Assembly: GCA_002284615.2 (NCBI GenBank)
Contig: MU069869.1
Coordinates: forward strand, 57,841-74,601
DNA length: 16,761 nucleotides
Origin: Dunaliella salina
Lineage: Eukaryota; Chlorophyta; Chlorophyceae; Chlamydomonadales; Dunaliellaceae
Direction: 5' to 3'
The notes beneath the pieces are model-generated. The model was given only the letters and a program-made list of their open reading frames with translations, searched no databases and was not told the DNA's origin. Positions within the stretch are counted from its first letter, which is position 1, and each line of letters begins with the position of its first letter. This document shows positions 7,801 through 15,636 of the stretch, one piece after another. The translations under genes were made by a program, and so were the position numbers.

Positions 7801-8705
7801 GACGCAACAGCGGAGCCAGCAGAGGCTGGGCACAGAGGCAGAGGAGGCTATCAGGTGGAACCTGGAGACAGGAGCAGATGTATCCAGCCAAGCAGGAGTG
7901 GACCGCCTCATCCTGGTCTCTTTGCCACTGGGTGCACAAGCTATCACAACGGAACAGCAAGCAGCAGTTGCGATTGGGATGCCTGAGTCAGTCAATGTGA
8001 AAATGCACGAGCAGTTACCAGGAACATTTGTGGTAGACATGGGGACAGCAGCAGCAGACCAAAAAAAGGTAGCAGTGGCGGAGAGGTGGTGAGAGGAGTT
8101 TTACAGTCAAGAAAGAGAAGACAGCTCTGGGGGGGGAAAGGGCCAAATTGGTAACAACTGTGAGGGACAGCATTAATAGGGAAGCTGGGAGGTTGGGATT
8201 GAGTGTGACAGCGTACTCAGCACCCAACGCAAGCAACGTGTTACTGACAATGGGGACAGCAGCAGAGGCCAGCGCAGGAAGGGCAGCATCCGTACCATAT
8301 CCAGTTGGGCGCCGTGGAAGGAGGATTTATGTCAGGGAAGTGCCTAGGTGGGACAAAACGATCTACAGATCGGACAGAGTGGAGCAGTACTTTGCTGAGG
8401 TGTTGCCATCACTATCGCCAGCAGCAGCAGCAACAGCAGCAGCAGCTACGCCTGTCTCTGTGCCCACGCCCCCTGCAGCAACGCCAACCGCAGCGGCTGG
8501 ACCTGCTGCCATGCAAGATACTCCAGCCCAAATTCAAGCTACTGCGACTGGACTTGTCGCGCATGACAACTCCACCCAGAGGCAACGAGCGCGATCACGC
8601 TCACCAGTAAGAGGAAACACAGATGGTGGAAACACAAGCTCAACTAGATAGGGATCCGGTCAGCCAAATAGCTTAGGCTGCACTGAAGATCAAGGCATCA
8701 AACAT

Positions 8706-9560
8706 ATGCGTCTGTGTGTGCAAAATGTGGATGGCATCCCTAATCCACATTATGAACCGGTTTCAATCAAGACTGAGATGATCTGTGTCACTGTTAGGAA
8801 CCATGACATTGCAATCCTGCTAGAAACTTGCACAAATGACTTAGACAGGCTCATGGTGCACCTGCATGACACACACAAACTGGTCTGCAAGTTGGATGTT
8901 CCACAAGGTCATGCTGGCAGAAGAGGTTATGGGCTCGCTGTGATTAATTACAAAGCAATGTTGCTTCAAGGGCCTTTGCAGGATTCATAACAGCACATCG
9001 GTTTGCTGCAGACATTCAGTGTGTCTGGGTGCTATGCCGAAAAGAACTCTTTGGGATGGACAATGATGTCATATAAGGGGCAGTGTATGCAAATCCACAG
9101 GGATGTCAATTCACTAGGACTCAAGTGCGGGAGTTTTTTATTAACTTGTATGATGAGCTTGCCCATGTTACACAGGTGTCCCCACATGTGATGTTACGTG
9201 GAGACTTGAATGCAAAATTGGGAATCTGCGAGAACTTCTGACGCTCATTATGAGGCTCTGTTGGACCGCCCAGCACTCCAGGCTTCTGGAAGGTGTGAGT
9301 GTACACATGTCAATTTGGCTGGCAGTTTGCTTGTGGATGCTGCTGCTGCGTATGGACTTACATTCACTACTGGGCGCGTGCGAGGTAATGATGGACAGCC
9401 CACCCACGTTGGGTATCCTACTTACAGCAGAAATGCTAGGCGTAGTAGACCAGACCATATTCTGATTACTCCTTCTTTGTTTTGGCATGTACAGCAGTCA
9501 CAAATCCATTTTCCATCTCTGAACTCAAGTGACCATGGGTGCATTACGCTGGTTCTTTGA
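8706..9560 (+). pseudogene. LINE copy 2 ORF2 endonuclease domain
   Basis: ATG 8706 opens MRLCVQNVDGIPNP, parallel to LKLLVLNVDGIGNP in copy 1; AILLETCTND carries the expected Glu. The frame closes at 8990 and resumes in another frame from 8999 (RFAADIQCVWV), with an internal TAA at 9074-9076, to RGDLNAKLG (GDLNA 9200-9214), the GDxN metal-binding block. A second shift near 9237 restores the first frame: SDAHYEALLDR, then SRPDHILIT (DHxL block) and SSDHGCITL (catalytic-type Asp-His). All hallmark APE/EEP nuclease motifs are present but split over two frames with stops, the last at 9558-9560. Confidence 0.85.
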
Positions 9561-10192
9561 GTTCCAGATGTTGTTCAAAATGTTGAATGGTCAACTCCCT
9601 CTGTGCATACATGTGGAATGGATTTGTGCGCCAGTAAACTCACTTTGGTCTGGAAACCTGAGCACCTGACTGCTTATGTAGATGAACTTGAAAGGAACCT
9701 GGAGATGCTGGTGCAGTTTGAGGATGCTTTGGAAGCTTGCGATGTTGACACTGCGTGCTTTTGTTTGAGGAGCTGGATCATGCAGGCAGCTAGTGAACAT
9801 CATGTTGAGATGTACAAATTCCAGGACTGTGTTTTTAAAAGAACTGAGAAGAACGAGATTCGCAGACCCATTTGGTTTGATGAATCGTGCCAACAAAAAA
9901 GGTGCAATCTCATTCAAGCTGTGCAGAGTGGTCAAGAAAGCAAACCAGGCGTGCTCGGCGTGCTCATGAAAAGTACAAGAAGGCTGTGTTTCTGGGCAGG
10001 CTCCAGAGGCACACCCCTGACGTACATGAATTGCTGAGGAAGCCTAGGACAAACCAGCAAACGCCAATCACTGCAGAAGGTTGGCAGTCATACCTAAACA
10101 AACATTTTGGTGCTCAGTTGGACAGCCCGTCACAAACTAATTGCACAGCTGTTCATATGCATGGTATGCCTGCTCCTGGTGAAATGGAATGA
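9561..10192 (+). pseudogene. LINE copy 2 ORF2 linker
   Basis: The endonuclease frame continues past TGA 9558-9560 through VPDVVQNVEWSTPSVHTC and a helical stretch to RPIWFDESCQQKRC, the conserved WF-D/N-E-C block, ending at 10037. A frameshift near 9940-9960 moves the homologous text to KYKKAVFLGRLQRHTPDVHE, then ITAEGWQSYLNKHFGAQ, ending at 10192. The K/R-rich EKYKKAVFLGRLQRH segment is a common feature just before LINE RTs. Confidence 0.75.
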
Positions 10193-10256
10193 CCGGATGC
10201 AGCTGCATTATACTCTACTGTCTGTTATTACATGCGAAGGCTAATTAGGGCTAATT

Positions 10257-10276
10257 AATTTATTTATTTATTTATT
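10257..10276 (+). repeat. Short (TTTA)n microsatellite
   Basis: Four to five TTTA units, preceded by TTAATTAGGGCTAATTAA. They lie between linker and RT of copy 2, where copy 1 has coding sequence, so this stretch (about 10200-10290) is either decayed or inserted. Confidence 0.8.
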
Positions 10277-10292
10277 CATAAATCCCAAGACC

Positions 10293-11349
10293 TCCCCTGG
10301 TTTTGGTGCAATAGATGCCCCTTTCATAGATTATGTTAAAAAAGAATCCCTGCAGTGAATGGTAGAGGTACAGACAGGATCAAGGTTTTGGCACCATATG
10401 TTGCTCGTTTGTTTGCTGCCATGATGGAGAAGGCTGAGATTCCTGCATGTTGGAAAGCAGCAAAGCTTACTCCCTTACATAAAAAGGGATCTCTGCTAGA
10501 CCCTGCAAACTACCGCATGCTGGCTGTGAGCAACATCATGTACAGGATCTACACAAATGTGCTTCGAGATGTTGTTACAAGATGGTACAGAGAGAACAAC
10601 AGAATTATAAATACACAATGTGGTTTTTAATTGGGCCGTAACACCCTGCAGCCAATATTCATTTTGCGCCATCTGCAGCATGCGGCACAGATTGAGCGCC
10701 CTCATTCCTCACCGAGGTTGCATGCAGCCTTCATTGATTTCAAGCAAGCTTATGATACAATACCCAGGGATGCTCTATGGACTCATCTTCAGAGCATTCG
10801 CAGCCATCTTGCCTCCTGAATATTTTGAGAAACATTTACAACAATGATGAATACGTGTTGGTGGATGGATGTAAGAGAGCTCATGTTCATCCTAAACTAG
10901 GGGTTACGCAAGGCTGCTTCATGTACTAGAAATTCTGTGCTGGTAGTGCCTACCTGTGAACATGTTTTATGAGCTTCAGTTTTTCACTCTTTACTAGCTA
11001 GAGATAGCCGAGCAGCCTAATGTTCAGGCTGAAGGCTTAAGCCCCATTGTAACCAATGTAACCATTGACCTTTGCCTCACTGCCAATCATCCCACTAAGC
11101 TTCAGCGCATGTTGGATAGGTTACATGGGTATGCGCAAAGGAAAGGATTAACTATCAACGTGTCGAAGCCTGAGGTTGTGTCCTTCAATTTAAAAGGGAA
11201 TAATGTTCCTATTTTCAACCTAGGTGGTGAGCAGCTCGTGCGTGCTGAGTCATCCAAAAATTTGGGCATGCTGTTTACGAAACAATTCAACCCCCTTGCC
11301 TCTTCTGAGCATACATGTGCACCTTTCTTGGCTGGATGTCGTCGAATTA
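10293..11349 (+). pseudogene. LINE copy 2 reverse transcriptase domain, inactive
   Basis: RT blocks in order: SPGFGAIDAPFID (10293-10334), AKLTPLHKKGSLLDPANYRM (about 10460-10520), QCGF then TAA at 10628-10630 where copy 1 has Tyr, LGRNTLQPIFILRHL, motif A in AAFIDFKQAYDTI (about 10724-10762), a stop at 10817-10819, then in another frame NDEYVLVDG and GVTQGC (about 10900-10917, motif B) to TAG 10927-10929. About 120 bp of unmatched text follows. Where YADDL should be, the sequence reads TIDLCLTANHP (about 11065-11098), so motif C is lost. It then continues LTINVSKPEVVSF and SKNLGMLF up to about 11349. The protein is clearly RT and clearly non-functional. Confidence 0.85.
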
Positions 11350-11902
11350 GGCATTGTCATGCGAGATCACCGTCCTGTATATTTCATTGACCTGGCAGCA
11401 CACAGCACTACCCCCCTAATTCTTAGCAGATGGACAGAGGACACAGACGAAGTACAGATGCTAAGAATTATCAAGTTATTCTCTACCTTGATTCAGTTAT
11501 TGAGAAATAGGTTTGGTTTGAGGTCCAGGGGCTAGGTAACTCTAGCGCAAAGGACGGAACCGCTGTTTCCAGCAAGTCCCAGGGGAAGTGATTCTGTGTT
11601 GGTTCAGCTGCTCTCCCCATCAGAAGCAGCACACAGGGGATTCCTTACACCAAAACCATACTCCCTGTGGTTGCTTGGCTGCCTGCCCCGCTCTCCCCGG
11701 AGCTCAGGCAGCTCTACTCGGCCATCGGTCGTGCTTTACATGTTATGTGAGTACATCCAATATCAATTAGGGATAAGCAAACATTCTCAATAACTGGCTC
11801 CGCCAGTTCCATCAGAGCTAGATAAATATCCAGTCCAACTGACCAAACTACCCAATTCAGGCTACTGCAGCAATTTAGCAATAACAACAATATGACGTGA
11901 CA
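11350..11902 (+). other. Extra segment inside LINE copy 2 (possible insertion)
   Basis: Copy 1 runs directly from AAQQRIREF to VHEHELRDRPHALIW, whereas copy 2 has FLAGCRRIR at 11349 and the matching DEYKLAVRPHTMLWL only from about 11910. The roughly 550 bp between are unrelated to copy 1. They contain an 11-bp perfect inverted repeat (11417-11427 and 11460-11470, 32-bp loop) and a small hairpin AACTGGC-TCC-GCCAGTT (about 11793-11809). No clear target-site duplication or transposase is visible. Edges are approximate. Confidence 0.5.
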
Positions 11903-12932
11903 GCATGTTGCAGATGAATACAAGCTAGCAGTTAGGCCTCATACCATGCTTTGGTTGACTAAGACATATGCTCTCCCTGCTAGCATGTATGCTAGTCAAA
12001 TTTGGGGTGCCAGGTTTATGAGACCAGGAGATAAGATGTCCTGCCCGTCGCAGACTGTGCACCCGTGTTTACTAAAGCGAATCCTTGGAGTGAAATAAAC
12101 TACACCAATTGGTCTGTGCTGCGTGAATGCGGGTTTGAACCATTACAACTCTATTGGTTTTGAGCTGCTGTCAGATTTTATAATGCCTCCCTTGCCTGCA
12201 ACAGCACTACTTTATGTAGGGTGCTTGGAGCGGATATTGACATGAGCAGTAACTTTAAAAAGTGCTGGACGTCAGAGTTTATATCCGCTATTCAGAGATT
12301 GAACAGGCGCAACTACTTCACACATTGTGTGAACTCAGGCCAGCCCATTAGGATAAATGACTTTGTGGTTGATTTACGGAAAAGGCATAGGAGCGTGTGG
12401 CCAACTGAGGATCAGGCTTAACATGGTGCTTATTTAAACAAGGTAGCCAAGCACCATAACTGGGTAGCGCTTCCCTTCCGGCGTTATTCTGCTCTTGGTA
12501 AACCTCTCCATACTCCTAGGTATCTGCATTTGGATTTGGGTAGGCATATGCAGAGGAACATTGCTTGCTTCCGGTTGCACGCCCATAAACTCCGAGTTGA
12601 AACTTCTCATTGGCATGGACATGCGCCTCAATGTGATTGATGTGTTTCAGAACAATGGCAGGATGAAAAGCACGTCATCTTTCTCTGCCCTTGCAACTTC
12701 CTGTGTTGTCTTAGAAGAAAGTATGCACATCTTTTTAGTGCCTTTCCTGTTCATAGAGTAGTGTCAAATGATACAGGATCTTTCTTTTTTTTCTGATGCC
12801 TGCTCTCTGGATGTAGCTGGTTCCTTTCAAAACCAAGATTCTCAGACTTATCGCTTCATCTCTGAGCTTATGGATTTCTTTCACCACACCGAGCAGCCAA
12901 ACTATCTGGCTGCAGGTTATGTTCCCTTGTAA
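11903..12932 (+). pseudogene. LINE copy 2 ORF2 C-terminal region and true stop
   Basis: The frame resumes with KLAVRPHTMLWLTKTYALPA and SQIWGARF, a TAA near 12099, then WSVLRECGFEPLQLYWF and an open run to 12421. In another frame HTPRYLHLDLGRHMQRN leads to the Cys/His cluster: QCD, an in-frame TGA, C, then QDEKHVIFLCPC (about 12630-12695). Further 3', FQNQDSQTYRFISELMDF and QPNYLAAGYVPL end at TAA 12930-12932. The last 12 residues are also found, nearly unchanged, in copy 4, so this is the natural C-terminus of the family. Several frame changes exclude function. Confidence 0.8.
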
Positions 12933-12962
12933 ACCTTGCAAACCTTGTTTGGCTGCTCGGTG
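12887..12962. repeat. Perfect 16-bp inverted repeat at the LINE copy 2 3' end
   Basis: CACCGAGCAGCCAAAC (12887-12902) and GTTTGGCTGCTCGGTG (12947-12962) are exact inverted copies with a 44-bp loop holding the ORF2 end and tail repeats. The left arm is part of ORF2; the right arm lies after the tail. It is either a foldback generated on insertion or the remnant of an oppositely oriented tail. Confidence 0.85.
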
Positions 12963-12985
12963 CTTCCTAAGTCAAGGTACAAGTG
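12963..12985 (-). mobile_element. 15-bp sequence shared with the copy 1/copy 3 junction
   Basis: CTTCCTAAGTCAAGG at 12963-12977 is identical to 3597-3611, and both are followed on plus by (TTT)ACAAG. At 3597 it sits where the copy 1 tail meets copy 3. Here it follows the inverted tail arm. Read on minus it is CTTGTAC-CTTGACTTAGGAAG, which looks like a tail plus the same 3' flank. Confidence 0.5.
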
Positions 12986-13344
12986 CCATAGAACATGGAA
13001 GGAAGTGCTACCCATTGACGATTGTTGTTAGCCGAGTTGTAGGATGTTCCCCGTACTCAGCCGTCTCTTATCAGATGGCCATATACTTTGCAGCCTCTTT
13101 CTCAGATCCACAGAATGAAAATTGAAATAAAACAAAATCTTAATGCAAAAACAAAACATGCCATTCCATTCAAAAACTGACATCCATCATCAATACCAGA
13201 CATGCTCTTCATTTTCAGAGGGCTACTCCCGTGTCTGCATTGTCACAACGAAAGTCAGCTGCAACGAGAAACTGCTGCACATGGTTGTTGGTCTGTCATC
13301 GCCAATTGTGTGAGGTGTGACCTGTATTTTGGTGGAACTTTTAC

Positions 13345-13347
<3 letters not shown>
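12986..13347. other. Unassigned sequence
   Basis: No gene is recognised. An A-rich stretch (about 13117-13165) is present. Open frames here extend into the CT microsatellite and have no family signature. Confidence 0.4.

Positions 13348-13421
<74 letters not shown>
13348..13421 (+). repeat. (CT)37 microsatellite
   Basis: Uninterrupted CT dinucleotides for 74 bp. Frames through it read Ser-Leu on plus or Arg-Glu on minus and are not genes. The purity implies high current length variability. Confidence 0.98.
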
Positions 13422-13425
<4 letters not shown>

Positions 13426-13839
13426 CATCCTTTCTGTGGAGCATCCCTCGGTGTATTGGCGCATTTCTTTTTATTCCTGGCCATGTGCCTAAGGTGTTGC
13501 TCCTGATGTAACGCAAGCCTGGTCAGCTGGTCCGCCTCTTGTCTGCTCTCTTCAACACCTCTGAGGTGTGCAGCCATTCCAGCACCCAAGCAACATCAGC
13601 AAACCAAAACACAAGCTCATGCTGCAATGGATGGTGAACGCCATAGCGAAACCTCTACAATAGGGTACTGCACTTTAGACACGGGTCTTGGCTGCGTCAG
13701 TTTGTCTGCCTGACAGCATGCCCAAGCCCTGCCAGGCTGGGAACCTGCCATGACCAGGGCCTTCATGCACCAACCACCTTTATACACCTTCCATGTCCCT
13801 GCCATGACCAGCACCTTCCACAAACCTGTTATCGGCATG
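13422..13839. other. Unassigned sequence
   Basis: No gene is recognised. A phrase related to CCTGCCATGACCAG occurs twice, at about 13746 and 13799, giving a loose 53-bp duplication (with CACCAACCACCTTTATACACC and CAGCACCTTCCACAAACC beside them). The 80-codon minus-strand frame over 13617-13859 overlaps this repeat. Confidence 0.4.
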
Positions 13840-14028
13840 TTACAAACACACCTGGCCATTGGTGTAAAGGGACATCCCCCTAAGAGGATGGATTGGAACC
13901 CAGGTAAGACGTTTTCTTTTTAGCTCTTGGGTGAGGATCAATGTGAGGTCCTTTCCATATTGCATGCGGCCGAACAGCAAGCGTTGATCTTTCTTTCCTT
14001 TCACAACCCTGCCCTGATCCACGTACAC
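13840..14028 (-). CDS. Possible minus-strand exon, unknown product
   Basis: A 62-codon open stretch of ordinary, non-repetitive composition: YVDQGRVVKGKKDQRLLFGR, then MQYGKDLTLILTQELKRKRL. On the minus strand it is followed by CCAG-GTGTGT near 13850, a plausible splice donor. It is preceded by a pyrimidine tract (minus strand, about 14070-14050), a plausible acceptor region. No domain is recognised. The plus strand also has a donor-like CCCAG-GTAAGA at about 13903 in the same interval, so the strand is uncertain. It may be a chance frame or a transposon remnant. Confidence 0.25.
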   Translation of the reverse strand: MYVDQGRVVKGKKDQRLLFGRMQYGKDLTLILTQELKRKRLTWVPIHPLRGMSLYTNGQVCL

Positions 14029-14163
14029 ATTCCATCCACTTTTTGCCAGTTGAAAAAAGAAAAAAAGGATGGTCTACGCTCGCCCTTAGGCCGTGTGCTT
14101 TAAGGAAAAAAAGCCATTCTTTGCCAGTTGCATTTATCCCTTCCTAGAAAGATTGAAGTAAAT

Positions 14164-14337
14164 GTGATGACCTCCACCTTTGGAATGTAGCTGACACTCG
14201 GAATGTTCGGCAGCAATAATGATGTTGAGGCGCTTTGCTAGCATCGATATCCTACGTGACACTATCCCTTGCCCACTCACTGTTAGTGCCAGCGCTGACT
14301 GTTGTGTCTTTCTTTAATGCGCGCTGGCTTTGTCCAG
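14164..14337 (+). repeat. Repeat family R, copy R1
   Basis: Starts GTGATGACCTCCACC and runs through TAGCTGACA, GGCGCTTTGCTAGCAT, CCCACTCACTGTTAGTGCC and GCGCTGGCTTTGTCCAG. The same series of blocks in the same order occurs in R2 (15196 onward). It is shorter than R2 and lacks the CATA run and the GCCCCGGCCTGCC block. Confidence 0.8.
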
Positions 14338-14344
14338 TATAGGT

Positions 14345-15060
14345 TTGCAGGTTCACATGAAAGAAGCCACTCAGCTAAAACACATAACTGCTGGGCTACA
14401 AATTAACACTGCGAATCGAGCAAAAAGGTAAGGTAATACCTACTTAGGATTTTGTTGTGCCGCACAAAACATCAATGGTACATCAAACAACACAGCAGAT
14501 AGAAAAGGTGATTCAATGTTCCAGGACCAATCAACTGCATACAATAAGGTGGGCAACACATAAGATTTCGGAAAAGTCAGAGAAGAAGCACATTGACTGC
14601 CATCCTGTGCAAACGAGTGTGAGGGAGGCCAGGAATACATAAGTAAAGTAATAATTGTGTGAAGGAGCGGACACACAATGAGAGGGTCAAATGTATCAAG
14701 CATAAGTAGCCCTAGGGCAAGCCTTGGTTTAAAGTGTGTGTTTTTGAAACATTACATCCATGATGGCATACCCTTTGCTCTCTTACGCCAGTACCTTCGA
14801 GGTACTGCTGAGTCAGAAGCAAAAGCACAGCATATCCTCGAAGGCATCATGACAATTCTTGTTTTTCCAGCAGTGGTTAATCACTCTCTTGCTGCAGCAG
14901 CGTCCTGCTGCAGCTGGATGAGTTATACCATGTATGTTATCCGCATATTGAAGTATGTATTTCACGTATTGAAGTTTGAATTTTGAAAATTTCACATGCG
15001 TGTTTGGATCAGGTGTGCCTTGCACCAAAGAATGAATGCTGATACTGGGAGTGAACGTCA
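14345..15060. other. Unassigned sequence with a small open frame
   Basis: The longest plus-strand frame (14678-14986, about 102 codons) includes HYIHDGIPFALLRQYLRGTA and ends in a hydrophobic stretch, but no family is recognised. A perfect 8-bp palindrome CAGTACCT-TCG-AGGTACTG lies at 14789-14807. A minus-strand frame overlapping the region (14813-15241) runs into family R. No gene is claimed. Confidence 0.3.
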
Positions 15061-15063
15061 TGT

Positions 15064-15195
15064 CCAGCATTGAGGCTTTGACCTTCACCCCTTGCCAAAC
15101 TGATGTCCCTGGCTTGCCTTGAGGCTCTCCATGAGGTCGCATGACTGTGTGCACTATGTCTGGTGTCATGGACCCTGCCAAGGCTAAAAACAAGC
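15064..15195 (+). repeat. Repeat family R, 3' part of a preceding unit
   Basis: Contains TTCACCCCTTGCCAAACTG, CTTGCCTTGAGGCTCTCCAT, GAGGTCGCATGA and CCCTGCCAAGGCTAAAAACAAG. These match 15428-15540 of the next unit block by block, and the segment ends exactly where R2 begins, so it is the tail of a tandem neighbour. Confidence 0.75.
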
Positions 15196-15540
15196 GTGAT
15201 GACCTCCACTTTCGGAACATAGCAGGAAATATAGCTGACATTTAGTATTACGGGCAGTATTATAAATGCCCAGGCGCTCTGCTAGCATACATACAAACAT
15301 ACATACATACATACATACATCCAGTCCACTACCCCTTGCACACTCACTATGAGTGTCAGCGCTGACTTTCGAGCCTCTCCTTGATGTGCGCTGGCTTCGC
15401 CCAGCACAGACTTCTTTTTTACTTTTACCCCTTGTCCAAGTTGTGTTCCCTGCCCCGGCCTGCCTTGAGGCTCTTCATGAGGTCGCATGATTGCGTGCAC
15501 CACGTCCGGTCTCACGACGCCTGCCAAAGTTAAAGCAAGT
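15196..15540 (+). repeat. Repeat family R, full unit R2 (about 345 bp)
   Basis: Runs from GTGATGACCTCCAC to CCTGCCAAAGTTAAAGCAAGT, after which a new GCGATGACCT starts at 15541. It includes a CATA microsatellite (15286-15321), the TGTCAGCGCTGAC block and GCCCCGGCCTGCCTTGAGG. Minus-strand frames give HxxMRPHxEPQGxPG-like peptides in two units. That may hint at former coding sequence or may only reflect the shared DNA. Confidence 0.8.
15286..15321 (+). repeat. (CATA)n microsatellite
   Basis: About nine CATA units with one AACATA interruption, inside family R unit R2. R1 and R3 lack the expansion at the same position (after GCTAG), so it arose in this copy. Confidence 0.95.
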
Positions 15541-15554
15541 GCGATGACCTAAAA

Positions 15555-15636
15555 AGTGAAAGTGAAAGTCTACGCTGGACACAGTCAGCATGCATTAAGG
15601 AAAGACTCAGCGGTCAGCGTTGGCACTAACAGTGAG
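15555..15636 (-). repeat. Inverted partial copy of family R
   Basis: Read on minus, CTCACTGTTAGTGCCAACGC, TGACC, TCTTTCCTTAATGCATGCTG and GTCCAGCGTAGACTTTCACTT match 15340-15425 on plus. It follows directly on the start of a new plus-strand unit at 15541, so R2 and this copy form a foldback pair about 150-200 bp apart. Confidence 0.75.

Larger units (their letters stand above)
7442..8651 (+). pseudogene. LINE copy 2 ORF1, glutamine-rich nucleic-acid-binding candidate
   Basis: ORF1 proteins of LINEs coat element RNA. ATG at 7442 opens MERMFQRLNQ, then Q10-ELH-Q9 encoded by nearly pure CAG runs, a helix-like stretch (YRRLESMIQQNIAALTLHMD), and a second Q-rich block. An in-frame TGA at 7781-7783 interrupts; the same frame then runs through RLILVSLPLG and ends at TGA 8090-8092. 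A run of eight G near 8129-8136 lies at a frame change, after which KLVTTVRDSINREAGRLG continues to 8651. The last third has GRRGRRIYVREVPRWDKTIY, an Ala/Pro-rich linker and a basic RQRARSRSPVRG. No RRM or CCHC knuckle is evident. The assignment as ORF1 rests on its position before ORF2 and on its coiled-coil-like Q-rich content. It is dead by two stops and one frameshift. Confidence 0.65.
7241..12946 (+). mobile_element. LINE family A copy 2 (ORF1 + ORF2, degenerate)
   Basis: The most complete family member in the window: a 5' leader of about 200 bp, ORF1 (7442-8651), a 54-bp gap, ORF2 (8706-12932), and tail repeats to about 12946. ORF2 order is APE-type endonuclease, linker, RT, Cys/His C-terminus. 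It carries numerous stops and frameshifts, a (TTTA)n stretch before the RT, a motif-C loss, and an extra segment of about 550 bp at about 11350-11902. It lies head to head with copy 1. The 5' edge is not defined by sequence and is placed after the copy 4 tail. Confidence 0.85.

Noticed and set aside
7376..7960. Long minus-strand frame (194 codons) rich in Leu
   Set aside because: It is the reverse of the CAG/CAA runs of ORF1 (CTG = Leu) and has no independent support.
7705..8040. Minus-strand frame with poly-Cys
   Set aside because: Another shadow of the CAG repeat read in a different frame.
13255..13492. Ser-Leu or Arg-Glu repeat proteins
   Set aside because: Translations of the (CT)37 microsatellite.
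13889..13921. Donor GTAAGA followed closely by TTTCTTTTTAG as a mini-intron
   Set aside because: The implied intron would be about 20 bp, too short to splice.
14813..15241. Minus-strand frame of 142 codons as a gene
   Set aside because: Half of it is family R sequence and the rest lacks a domain; the apparent conservation with 15282-15527 is explained by the shared repeat DNA.
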